Positions 10,053 through 18,698 of a stretch of DNA of 23,665 nucleotides are shown piece by piece (the stretch's first letter is position 1; every line of letters begins with the position of its first letter). A program made the position numbers and the translations under genes. Origin of the DNA: Isoetes engelmannii. Its lineage: Eukaryota; Streptophyta; Lycopodiopsida; Isoetales; Isoetaceae. Below the pieces are notes generated by a model, which had not been told where the DNA came from, did no database searches, and saw only the letters and a program-made list of their open reading frames with translations. The stretch spans positions 1 through 23,665 of the forward strand of contig JAANSK020246831.1 of assembly GCA_011763485.2 (NCBI GenBank), read 5' to 3'.

Positions 10053-10275
10053 GGAAGCACAAACATGCCTCAGATTCGTACACTTTCCCATATACTAGTA
10101 CGCCCCTTAGTATGGAGGAACAAATGCCAACGTCAGTTTGTCTGGCTCCACAGTTCAGATAAATTTGAAAGCACAAACATGCCTCAGATTCGTACACTTT
10201 CCCTTTTACTAGTACGCCCCTTAGTATGGAGGAACAAATGCCAACGTCAGTTTGTCTGGCTCCACAGTTCAGATA
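10053..10275. repeat. 114-bp two-copy tandem repeat
   Basis: The unit beginning AAGCACAAACATGCCTCAG and containing CTAGTACGCCCCTTAGTATG and AACGTCAGTTTGTCTGGC is repeated head to tail with a 114-bp period and only a few differences. Unit A has a single diverged version at about 8057-8185. Open frames seen across it on both strands arise from the duplication and are not coding. Confidence 0.85.
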
Positions 10276-10377
10276 AATCTGTCCACAAGGAAAAATCTGT
10301 CTGCAGAAGTCCTTCTATGCCACTGCCAAACTGATTAGCAAAACAGGTTGGAAGCGATTTTCTTGTAAGGACCAAAT

Positions 10378-10387
10378 ATCCCACAGG
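10378..10387 (+). promoter_or_regulatory. Relic USE of U1 copy 3
   Basis: ATCCCACAGG is identical to the USE of the intact gene. It sits only about 25 bases before the point where U1 position 1 would fall, and no TATA box lies between, so a deletion has joined the USE almost directly to the U1 body. Confidence 0.6.
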
Positions 10388-10413
10388 AATGTGTAGCAGA
10401 AGAAGATAAGGGG

Positions 10414-10578
10414 GGTGGGCTCTATCTGTGATCAGAAAGGCCGATGGCCTAGGATGGTTTGTGCCATTGCACCAGGGGGTGGGTTGTCCAAGCATCTCCC
10501 AAAAAGGAGAGTGCACGTCATATTTGTGGTAATGGAGTCATATTTGTGGTAAGGGGGTGCTTGTGTTCGAGCGCCCCC
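10414..10578 (+). pseudogene. U1 snRNA pseudogene lacking the 5' end (copy 3)
   Basis: From GGTGGGCTCTATCTGTG onward, U1 is followed through the stem-loop I loop GATCAGAAAGG, GTGCCATTGCACC in stem-loop II, a stem-loop III CTCCCAAAAAGGAG and a terminal GGGGG...TGTTCGAGC...CCCCC stem-loop. The first dozen bases (ATACTTACCTGG in the intact gene) are replaced by unrelated GATAAGGGG sequence, so any transcript could not recognise 5' splice sites. The Sm region is duplicated as a 20-bp tandem repeat, GTCATATTTGTGGTAAKGG, at about 10517-10555. The promoter deletion makes transcription unlikely. A shared AGTGAAGC-containing flank follows the gene and then the duplicated unit fades out near 10650. Confidence 0.85.
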
Positions 10579-10649
10579 TTCAAGCAATGCAATTAGTGTC
10601 GTTGACCTTGTTTTTCCAGTGAAGCGAAGTTGCAAAAGCTGGGGAAAGG

Positions 10650-12405
10650 TTAGTTGAATGTACTGTTTGTTTAATGTAGAGAATTACATGTATGTTATAC
10701 TGTCTGTTTTGTAGTATACAGGTTTTAAGATTGAGAAGGTTGTGCCCTTGAGCAAGAAGATTTGTCTTTAAGAAGTATGTTTCCGTTCAACTAAATTGTA
10801 GTCTTACCACTCTGATGGATGATCGTAACGTTGTCCAATGTGAGTATTTTCCCCCAAGGGACGTCATCGTGGGAAATGATGGTTACTGATATGAATTCTC
10901 ATGATTTTTTAGATTTCTGCTTCATTATTGCAATGATTGACAAAGGTACGCATTTCCAAATGCAGCATATTGTAAAGTGTTGATTGACACAGACAAGGGT
11001 CTGTAATTCGGGACAACATATCCTAGATAAGCATGTTGCACTTGCTAAAGCGCACTGATACGAGAAGGGCAAGAAAATGTGTGTGTCGTGACTGACTGCT
11101 CGTGTCTAGTTAATTAATTGGCATTCTTATTAATGAAAATACGTAATTTACATGGGCTAGGGCGCTGCACCCCCGGCGCCTTAGCGCAAATCCTAGCATA
11201 GTCCATTCATGGCTCTCTTTTGAGTTTTTGCACGTTTAAAATCCAAATTCAAACTCCAAATTCCCCTACAACAAGCCACTTCAACAATATAGCATCTAGG
11301 GAAAATTCCAAATATACCCCTCAAGTTTGCAAATATTCCAAAAAATACCCTTAGAAACAAGGCATTTGTCTCAAATGGCAATAACGTTTTTGTGATCGAT
11401 CAAATATAAAAGTCGCCTTCATGAAACTTGTAGATGAAAGTAAGGCCTATCTAGTAGCAGTGGAATCATCTAAAATGGTGTTAGAATCTTCAAGTTACAA
11501 TAATTTAAATAAGTGCTATAAAAAATAACTCAAATGAGCATAACTTTGTGCAGTTACAAGATAATACAACTACCGAACAACAAGAATCTTGAGGCAATAG
11601 CCATTATATAAATCTCACATAGAGCTTCTCCTGGCTGGGACATGAGAACACGGGCCTATATCTGAACACCTTCTAAAAGAATAGTTGCTTCCGCATAGCA
11701 CTTGAAAAGAAGCAAAGGAGTGTAAGTGCCAAATTCATCACTGCATCCACACCTAAATAGAACTTACCATCATCTGTAAACATGCACCAAAATATTTCTT
11801 CGTAAATCCTGCATAAATGATTACTTGAACAAAGGTTCATCAACATAGAATAGATAAACTTCGAATGCCGGCTTAATAAATTCAAAGCCCATCAGATCCT
11901 AAGCTAGTTTGCTATTGCAAGAGTAGGAAGAGCACCAGGCAAATGAAAATGCAAGGACAAACCTGATACTCAAATTGCCAAGCCATAGAAAAATCATAAA
12001 GGATGCTACCAAACTAGAACCATACGAAAGGAAACCCGCAAGAAACCCAGAACTTTACGGCAAAAACCACACTAGCAATATATAAGTCTTTGAATACATT
12101 GACCCACATCAATACCAAAGTCACCACCATTTACTAGCTATAACAATTACAACCGAGCCAAATAGAACCGTGCAATGAGTGCAGGTCCATACCGTAGTAG
12201 TACGAGTAGATGCGATATAACAGCTGATGACGGAGCCTTATCAACTACACAAGAGCCTGAGACTAAAATATGAGAGCAACACTTACTAAGCAGGTGCATA
12301 AAACCATTAAGGATGTCGGATAAGGTCTGTAGTATGCCATGGTAATCACTATAACACAAGCTCCACACGTCCATCTTTCAAGGTCCCCATGGATTATGGA
12401 TTACG
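10650..12405. other. Gene-free intergenic stretch
   Basis: Nothing coding can be supported. At 11160-11195 there is a small GC-rich patch with GGCGC and GCGCC arms (GGGCGCTGCACCCCCGGCGCC). Between about 11210 and 11650 the sequence (TACCCCTCAAGTTTGCAAATATTCC, ATGAAACTTGTAGATGAAAG) has the flavour of non-coding retroelement DNA, but I found no LTR ends or protein motifs to prove it. Confidence 0.45.
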
Positions 12406-12527
12406 TGTTACAACTAACACCTCTAGTGATAACTAACATACCAAAAGGGCGGATCCTTCTAGAAAAGCATTATCCACTGGGTTCTAACCTTTCCAAGGCT
12501 TTATCCCATACTGCAAAGACGACATCA
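12406..12527 (-). repeat. TRIM 3' LTR
   Basis: This LTR copy runs TGTTAC...ACATCA on the plus strand. On the minus strand it would begin TGATGTCGTC directly after the purine-rich GGAAGGGAGGAAT. It is about 80 percent like its partner by eye; the partner has a short extra ATCCATTTAT-type duplication. Confidence 0.7.
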
Positions 12528-12614
12528 ATTCCTCCCTTCCTGGATGGTTGCCCTCAAGCATGTGGAACACACCAATGTTACCACGAGGAAATGAACCTTG
12601 GCTCCGATACCAAA

Positions 12615-12744
12615 TGTTACAACTAGCACCTCTACTGATAAGCAACAGACCAAAAGGGTGGATCCTTCTAGGAAATCGTGGGCCCCAACCTTTCCAAGGA
12701 TTTATCCCGTATCCATTTATCCCATACTCAAAGGCCATATCCCA
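12615..12744 (-). repeat. TRIM 5' LTR
   Basis: This LTR copy runs TGTTAC...TATCCCA on the plus strand. On the minus strand its GTAACA end is followed after two T bases by the tRNA-Met primer-binding site. A duplicated TTTATCCC.TA motif accounts for its greater length. Confidence 0.7.
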
Positions 12745-13301
12745 TTTAATCTCGTGCAGGATAGTTACTAGAATTATTTGGATAAATGCGTGGGGGTATG
12801 TCCATGGGCCAGTTTCCAGTGTGGACGGTGGGGTAAAGTGGTCTCAGTGGGTATATCTCCACATCACGTAACTTAGGAGTGACTTTGGGGCTATGGCGCT
12901 ATTTCTGGAAGTCTAGCTTCTCCGTTACAATGTGGAGAAGCCGGAGCACAAAGGAAACAATTTATATCATCAAGGGAGTTGCGGCCTACACATCTGTAGC
13001 TATTAATTGTTTGCCTAAGTTGTCTGAGTGCCTCGCGATCCAGCAATGGAGATCCTGCATTCTTGCATGACTGCTTGCTCGCATGCAAATCTTAGAAAAG
13101 CCAGACCATTATAACGGCCCCCCTTTTTGGAATGTCAGAACTTGAACCATTGTCGAATTTGTTGTTTATAGTAAGAGTAACTCCTTGATCATTATGGTTT
13201 TGGCCAGATAAGCCTTGATCTATCATTTTCTAGCTCAAATCTTTTCCCTTTTTGGCAGAGCATTGGGGATTTGTGCCACGAGAACGAGTAGACCTATTGT
13301 A
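12745..13301. other. Gene-free stretch
   Basis: There is no recognisable gene, repeat or RNA. Short frames on both strands overlap each other at 12879-13088 and have no coding character. Confidence 0.45.
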
Positions 13302-13394
13302 CAAGGGAATGTCTGTTTACTAGACATTCCAATGTAGAAGGCATACCTCAGTGGCATGCCTTCCACACCGAAGTGTCCGGTAAACAGACCCTTG
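13302..13394. repeat. 93-nt near-palindromic hairpin
   Basis: The left arm 13302-13344 (CAAGGGAATGTCTGTTTAC ... GAAGGCAT) pairs with the right arm 13356-13394 (ATGCCTTCCACACC ... GTAAACAGACCCTTG) across an 11-base loop, ACCTCAGTGGC. Roughly 33 of about 40 positions pair, with one small bulge near the base. A nested alternative hairpin (GAATGTC and GACATTC, 13307-13329) lies in the left arm. It could be a very short MITE or a microRNA-like precursor; the sequence alone does not decide. No coding frame is supported here. Confidence 0.6.
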
Positions 13395-14790
13395 ATGTGG
13401 AAAGAACCTAGGAAATATTGTGTAACCATTTGTTTTCCTTCATCGAGTTTTGGCTTCCTTATCTGCCTTAAAGCTTCTTCATCCACCCTTGCTTGCAAAA
13501 AAGTCTTGTCGTTTCTCGGATTGTAGCCCGCATGAAGTCTTGTCATTTCTTGGATTAGGAGAATGTAAATGAGAATGTTGAGTAAATGAAAGAAGGCTAG
13601 GAATGTTACATAACTACGTGAATGATGGTTGGGCCCAATCTAATCATCCCATCAAATACTAATGCGACAGGTGTTGCCTTTTCAGACAGCAAAAGTCGTG
13701 CAGGAATTTTACTCATGGTTCTCTCATTTTACATGCCATTTTGTCATTTTTACTGACGCTTTCTGTCATTATTCGTGCTTGCAAGCATGACACAGGTGGC
13801 CTCACAGTCCTTTATCTAGGGCAAAGCCCTTTTACTAGCCTTTCCCTATTGTCAAGTGGGAACACTGATTGGAAGAAAGGGCAAAATATTTTCTAGGTTG
13901 ATTTTACAGAAGGTAAGAAATTTTCCTGGGATGCTATGCTGGTCTATCTCCAGCCTACGTCACGCCAACTAGGTGAAAATCCTGGAAAATTGGGCCAACC
14001 CGAGCACGCCACGTGGCAGACATTATATTCCAAGATGACAATCAGGACGAAAAATTTTCCTGACTGCCTACAACTGGTAAAATCTAGCAGCACAGGCGCA
14101 AAATCTATCAAAAACAAGCCGCTATGCCTCTGCCATTGCAAAATCATCACATTTGAGCCGCGCTATGCCTCCGCCATCGACAAAGTCTGAAATCCGCACC
14201 GACCTATGCCAGCGCCATCAGCAAATACAGGGGAGGTCGTCGTGGCGCTGTATCACGCACTTTGGCCGTGCTTTTTGGGCAAGGAGTCTCCGCGTGGCTC
14301 CTCCCTGCCCGGAAAGCACTCCCCAAGTGCGTGGTACATAACTTCTTGCATGCAGACTCACATAACAAATATTCGGCCTGAACTGTACTTGCTTCACAAG
14401 CTATAAACTTGTGTTAATTTGTGGACGACCGAAATTAACATATAACTTTTAGTAGATACAAAATTGCCTTCCCACTTGTCAATTCGAAATGCAGAGACAT
14501 ACGACATGGCAACACACAGTTGATCTTCCAACAGCAAATGCAACCCTTAAGTTCCATATTGTAGTTAATTTGTCCCTAGAAGGACACACCGCACTTTTGT
14601 TTCTAAGTTCATTGTTGTGTATTCATTTATGTTGGATAATACATTTTTGTTCTTCTTCCTTCTATAAATTGCACATCTAAGAAAAGTTGATTTATCATCG
14701 AATCTGAGCATGCCACGTTGTTAGTAGCCACGTAAGCCCCAAGAAGGAAATATCTCCCCTCTATCTTTCATCAGAACAGATATAGGAGCT
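13395..14790. other. Upstream region of the small gene candidate; no gene seen
   Basis: This stretch becomes more GC-rich between about 13930 and 14340 and has several overlapping short frames with no recognisable domain. It contains a palindromic G-box (14008-14017) and ACGT cores near 14713 and 14730 (GCCACGTTG, GCCACGTAA). Repeated GCTATGCCTC.GCCAT motifs occur at about 14122 and 14163. It may include the promoter of the gene candidate at 14798. Confidence 0.4.
14008..14017. promoter_or_regulatory. G-box (GCCACGTGGC)
   Basis: This perfect 10-bp palindrome contains the CACGTG core bound by plant bZIP and bHLH factors. It lies about 780 bases upstream of the candidate start at 14798. An identical 10-mer occurs at 19294-19303, so its presence alone says little about function. 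Confidence 0.35.
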
Positions 14791-14797
14791 TGAGAAA

Positions 14798-15208
14798 ATG
14801 GGAGGAGGAGGCGCAAATCATCCAATCCGGCCTATGGCGCCCAAAAATCAGCCTCATCCGTTTAATCGCCGGAGCCATTCTGCAGATCGACCTGCGCCTA
14901 ACGGCGGCCATAGCCCTGTTGTCAAGACTGTCCAAGAGGATGTCCTTTACCACACAAGAATCGAGCAGCGGTCCTTCGTTAAGCTCCAGAAATTTCACGA
15001 GACCTTGGCAATCCAGCGCAATCAGAGGGTAAATCTTTTATCTCTTGTAGATCTTGGTTCTTGAACAGGGCTTTAGAAATAGGGCTCTTGACTGTGCATT
15101 TTTTTATTTCGTTGGTGTAATAAAATTTTACAGAAGCTGCAGCGGGAGAAAAGCGGCGATTTGGGACAAGTTGTGAAGGCTTTGCAGGTTCAATCTACCT
15201 CGGCCTGA
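14798..15208 (+). CDS. Unrecognised small protein, two-exon gene candidate
   Basis: The ATG at 14798 (GAGAAAATGGGAGG) opens a frame through 15028, ending at a donor AGG|GTAAAT. A 105-base, T-rich intron (15029-15133) ends in TTTTACAG. Exon 2 continues in the same phase (KLQREKSGDLGQVVKALQ) to a TGA at 15206-15208, giving about 102 residues. The N-terminus is Gly/Pro/His-rich and probably disordered (MGGGGANHPIRP..., PHPFNRRSHS). The rest is charged and probably helical (EQRSFVKLQKFHETLAIQRN). The coding part is clearly more GC-rich than its flanks, and phase is kept across a well-formed plant intron; these are the main reasons to believe it. I do not recognise the family. It could be the 5' part of a longer gene, or a truncated copy, because the region after exon 2 is a tandem repeat of the terminal segment. 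Confidence 0.5.
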
Positions 15209-15436
15209 TCTGGCATGTCTATAAACTCTGTTAATGCGGATGCATATATCTGCTTCCTTTGTATGTAGATACAATCTGCCTCAGCTTGATCTGGGATGTC
15301 TAGAAACTCTGCTATTGCGGATGCATACATCTGTTTTATTTTTTTTGTTTTTGGATATATGTAGGATGCAATCTGCCTCAGCCTGATCTGGCACGTATAT
15401 AAACTCTGTTATTGCAGATGCGATATTTCTTTTTCT
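15191..15436 (+). repeat. Three tandem copies of a terminal-exon-like segment
   Basis: Units begin CAATCTRCCTCRGCYTGATC at 15191, 15272 and 15369 (periods 81 and 97), and each continues with AAACTCTG.TA.TGC.GATGC. Each unit is preceded by an AG that could act as a splice acceptor (TTTGCAG, TATGTAG, TATGTAG) and each can encode QS(T/A)SA followed by TGA. Unit spacing differs through T-rich inserts. Confidence 0.65.
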
Positions 15437-15791
15437 TCCTTGTTGTTGGATAATCTCATCCTGTGTTATTTTTTATGCCTCTGCTTGTTTTAGGTTTAGT
15501 GAATGTGTTTCTACCATCTTATCTATTTAGCTAGTTTCCCACTCCAGGATTTTGTATTTACATTTTAAATTGTACTTAAATTCTACTTCGAACCTAAAGG
15601 TAAGTTATTACTACCTTAATGCTAGATCATCTGGTTTTATTTCATGCATAGCTTAGAGCATCAGTCAGCAGCCTAAGCACATCCTACAATTATTGCATTT
15701 TGAAATGTCATATTTGACTTAATGTTCTCAAAAACTTTGAAGCCAAATAAAGCATTCACGACCAAGTTTAATTCCATTACATGAACCAAAC
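15437..15791. other. AT-rich spacer
   Basis: No gene or repeat is recognised. The sequence lies between the triplicated segment and the terminal inverted repeat of the first mobile-element block. Confidence 0.45.
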
Positions 15792-17002
15792 GTTAGGGCA
15801 GGCCACATTTCTCTATATTATCACCCTTATTACATCCTATAAGTTTCTTGTCCCAACTCGCAGGTTGCTAGTGCCACTTGTCCTAGGTAGTGCCATCTGG
15901 CAATGCTTGTGCCAACTACTTATTGATTAAACAATAAATTCGACAACAATACATTCAAATTCACATTATTTCAAGGTAGATTATTTCATATCAGAAAGTT
16001 CAGTAATGGTAGAAACATCCGCAACAAGCATCTAGAGTAGAGTAACGGTAGAAACATCCACAGACAATTGATTTGCAATTCCCTGCTGAACTTTGCTGAA
16101 CTTGCTCAAGTGTTTGTGGCTCGGCCTTCAATTTTAGAATCAAGAAACGAAAATCAATATGCCATATCAACGGTATTATCATCCCTGAACAAAGTACTAC
16201 CAATTAAAAGTAACATGGTGCACTACCAGAGCAGAGGATATTCAAAATGTTGGAAATGATTTGATCCGGAAAGAAACAGAGTTTCTAAGTCCTCCATTGT
16301 CGGAAAGAAATTCATTGGAATGCAAAGACCCCTAAAAAAATTCGTATCATGTAGGGTAAGGGTTTCAATCTTGATTTCCTATATTTTTTGCGAAATAAAA
16401 AAACGGGATACATGTTTCGGCTTTGAGGCGGCCATGAATGGAGTGCATGCAGCGGCCATGTTTCTATGTTGTAAAGAATGAAGCGAAAATGGCTAGAAAG
16501 AAGAAACTCTATTCCGTTAGATTGTTGGAAAAGAAAAGGAAGAGGAGATGATAAATCAGTAAGATTTAAGCAACATTTATGCCAAATATCCAGATCTTCC
16601 GCAAGAAATGATGCTCCAGTACCTCCAGCCGATGAATCTGCAAGGAAAGAATGTTAGGACGCCTGTATTTCAAGAAAATCATGAAAAACTCGATAGATAA
16701 TCATGAAAATGTTCAGATTATAAGAAATAATCATGCTGAAACTAAAAATAACATGTCAGAAGTAAGCGCCAACCCCAAAGATGCAAGCATCAATGAAAAT
16801 CACAAAAAGAGAAGCGCCATCACCAAACTCAACACCAAAAGTAGCAAAAAAGGAAGCAACTCAGAAAATAAGACCCGAGCAAGGAAAAAAATGAACAAGG
16901 GCGGCAAGCGGCTAACGGCTAACGGATCACCATGGTCGACCTCGCCAAGCTCTCCGGAATGAATAAAATGGGCGGCACGTGTGAAATGTGGTCTGCCCTA
17001 AC
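15792..17002. mobile_element. 1.2-kb TIR element, copy 1 (non-autonomous DNA transposon)
   Basis: The ends are inverted repeats: GTTAGGGCAGGCCACATTTC at 15792-15811 and its complement with one mismatch at 16983-17002. The right end extends five more bases (ATTTC) that match the extended end of copy 2. No transposase motif is present, and the interior is an AT-rich mix of stops with one open minus-strand segment (see 16315-16637). Copy 2 lies at 20918-22113. No clear target-site duplication was found, so the superfamily (MULE, hAT or other) is undetermined. Confidence 0.65.
16315..16637 (-). pseudogene. Possible captured exon within TIR element copy 1
   Basis: On the minus strand, CTAAC (branch-point-like), a pyrimidine run and TTGCAG form a convincing 3' splice site ending at 16638. 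From there the frame is open for about 107 codons, beginning DSSAGGTGASFLAEDLDIW, until a TGA at 16312-16314. The same frame is open in the second element copy (to about 21405), with substitutions but no stop. Parts such as FLLSSHFR and PVFLFRKK look less protein-like, and no family is recognised. It is either a gene fragment picked up by the transposon or a chance frame. Confidence 0.3.
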
Positions 17003-17020
17003 ATTTCGAGGGAAAATGTT

Positions 17021-17101
17021 CAGTGGCAAGCCATTACGCGGGGTGCAGCCACTGGCTCGCCCTAACCAAGTGGCCTTACCACGCGTAATGGCTTGCCACT
17101 G
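17021..17101. repeat. Hairpin with perfect 20-bp arms, copy 1
   Basis: CAGTGGCAAGCCATTACGCG (17021-17040) and CGCGTAATGGCTTGCCACTG (17082-17101) are perfectly complementary across a 41-base interval, which itself holds shorter arms (CCACTGG and CCAAGTGG). It sits between the two TIR elements and is conserved in position in copy 2 (22127-22207). It is probably a foldback or MITE, or a subterminal part of a larger element. Confidence 0.8.
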
Positions 17102-17121
17102 AGAATTACCCCTAACGATAT

Positions 17122-17736
17122 CCACACTTGGCCAAGATTACTATTATTTGAAATTTTATTACCTACCCTAAAATTATAGCAAGCAATCCAAACGCCGCTC
17201 TTTCCGCCAGTTCCTTTTTTTCCTCCGCTTTTGTTTCTTTTCGCCGCTTCCATTCCTTCCTTTCGCTTCCATGCTTTTCTTTTGCCCACATCTATCATAT
17301 TCAATATCTCATTTGCCGCCATAGTCGAATTTGTCAATGCTAGAGCTGCAAACAAGGTTGCTAAAGACCGGCCAGCCAACCTGCATGTCGACTTGTGCGT
17401 CAGCCATGGCTACCTACTTGGATATGGCTGCTTGGCTATGGAGCCTTGCAGATACAACTGGTCTTTGATCTCTGCTTATCTGGTTCACAGATAGACCATA
17501 GGCTCTGCAAGAAGGCAGAAGCATAACACATCCACCATAGACTTTGCAAGAACGCAGTCTATGCTTCTAAAAAGTTTTTTTTGCGCTGCCTGATATAACA
17601 GCCCCAAAAACAAACAACAAGCAAGAAATTGGCCGCAATACTGCCATATCTGCTCCAAAATCCGTGGCAACAAGCCAAAACCCAAACCAAGAAGCCAAGA
17701 GTCACAGATATCCTTTGTAATCTTGGCCAAGTATGG
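17122..17736. mobile_element. 0.6-kb TIR element, copy 1
   Basis: CCACACTTGGCCAAGATTA at 17122-17140 is the inverted match (18 of 19) of 17718-17736. The interior has a pyrimidine-rich tract (about 17200-17280) and a 39-bp-period duplication of ACCATAG.CT.TGCAAGAA near 17495-17560. Plus- and minus-strand frames of about 85-105 codons overlap here and are not shared intact with copy 2, so I do not call a gene. Copy 2 is 22228-22841. Confidence 0.6.
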
Positions 17737-18698
17737 GATTACGTCCCGAAATTGCCCTTGGGGCACCATTCCGCCCACGTAGGGCTTGCGTTGGCACACT
17801 CGCAGCTCGTCGCTCGTGCATCAAGGAGTCACCCTATGAGACCTACTCCGGGTTGCATCTCCCCGGTCCGATGAGGCAGGGAAAGACAAGTCTCTCCCAG
17901 GAGCATGATGGTTCCATGTGTGGCTAGAGAATGTGGCAGCCCTCAGGCGAACCACACCTGTACCCGACTTAACCCCCCAAAATCCATAGGCCGAGCTCAC
18001 CCGCGCCTATCGAGCCCAAGAACCATCTTGCGGATGCATTCCTGACCCAGGGGGGTGTCAGACCCATATCTGGCCCACACGTAGTGACCGACTATAAGCC
18101 TAGCACACTAAGACGTTCACCAACCTCAGCTGGATCCCGTACGACTTGACCATGAAATCCCTTATCTGGTGCTTAGCCACAGTATAACATCTACAGCCCG
18201 GTGGACTCTATGCACAGGCCGCAATTACCGGGATTTAAGGGGTTTAATCTAGGAGCATATGCTACAATCCTAAAGGCTAGTTCAGGCCTCTACCCTCCCT
18301 TAAACCCTTAATCTAGGAGGCGATATCAGACTACTTAACTCATCCATAATTCCAGATACAATAGCATAACTTAAATCATCCATCCATCCATCTAATCAGA
18401 GAAGGGTTAGCTTAATCAAAGAGAATCAATACACTAGACTCACTAACCCGTATCATCACTGGATCCGTTCAGGCGACTCATCCTTGGTTAGTTGGACGCT
18501 TCACTTCACTTCTCAGCTGGGCGCTCAAGGGGGCTGCTTGGGCGCTCAAGAGGCTGCTCCTTGCTCAAAAATTGAATTGGGGCAGAATTAGGACAGTCCT
18601 CACACTTGATTGCATCCAAGATTGGCAAGTCCTCCTTAGCCAATCGAATTTGGCTAAGTGGAGCTTGCTAATCCTAATTAATCAACTAATTAACTAAC
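17737..18698. other. Segment absent from the paralogous block (possible LTR-like insertion)
   Basis: Up to about 17815 the sequence follows the second block (ACGTCCCGAAATTGCCC, GCTCGTCGCTCGTGCA). From about 17816 to 18698 it has no counterpart there. This 880-bp stretch is more GC-rich at first, includes CATCCATCCATCCATC at about 18379-18394 and a CCTTAAACCCTTAATCTAGG/GGGTTTAATCTAGG repeat, and has no coding frame. Minus-strand TGACACCCCCCTGGGTCAGG has the look of a retroelement LTR start, but no matching second end or target duplication was found. Confidence 0.4.

Larger units (their letters stand above)
8746..10370 (+). repeat. Duplicated unit B linking U1 copies 2 and 3, expanded by internal repeats
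   Basis: This is the second copy of the unit described at 7115-8300, about 440 bp longer. The extra length comes mainly from two internal tandem expansions: a 148-bp-period array within about 8990-9375 and a 114-bp duplication at 10053-10275. A smaller duplication of TGCACACTTGGCAGGCATC lies near 9872 and 9900. No gene is supported. Confidence 0.8.
12406..12744 (-). mobile_element. TRIM-type miniature LTR retroelement (339 bp)
   Basis: Two diverged direct repeats, 12406-12527 (122 bp) and 12615-12744 (130 bp), both run TGTTACAACTARCACCTCTA ... to a CA end, so they have the TG...CA ends of LTRs. The element is oriented on the minus strand. Next to the 5' LTR, bases 12601-12612 (GCTCCGATACCA) are the complement of the primer-binding site TGGTATCGGAGC, one base from the usual plant initiator tRNA-Met site TGGTATCAGAGC; the adjoining ACCTTGG extends the tRNA match. 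Next to the other LTR, minus-strand GGAAGGGAGGAAT forms a polypurine tract. Only 87 bases lie between the LTRs and none code for protein, which fits terminal-repeat retrotransposons in miniature, mobilised in trans. Flanks do not show a clear 5-bp target duplication, so the outer ends may be off by a few bases. Confidence 0.75.

Noticed and set aside
10047-10334. 95-codon frame with an internal repeat, and the opposite-strand frames
   Set aside because: The repetition comes from the 114-bp DNA duplication; the single-copy ancestral segment in unit A has no matching frame.
12879-13088. Overlapping plus and minus frames of about 64 codons
   Set aside because: They are mutual shadows with no motif, conserved copy or splice signal.
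16651-16962. 103-codon Lys/Asn-rich plus-strand frame in TIR element copy 1
   Set aside because: The frame is not maintained in copy 2 (frameshifts and stops) and its composition simply mirrors A-rich DNA.
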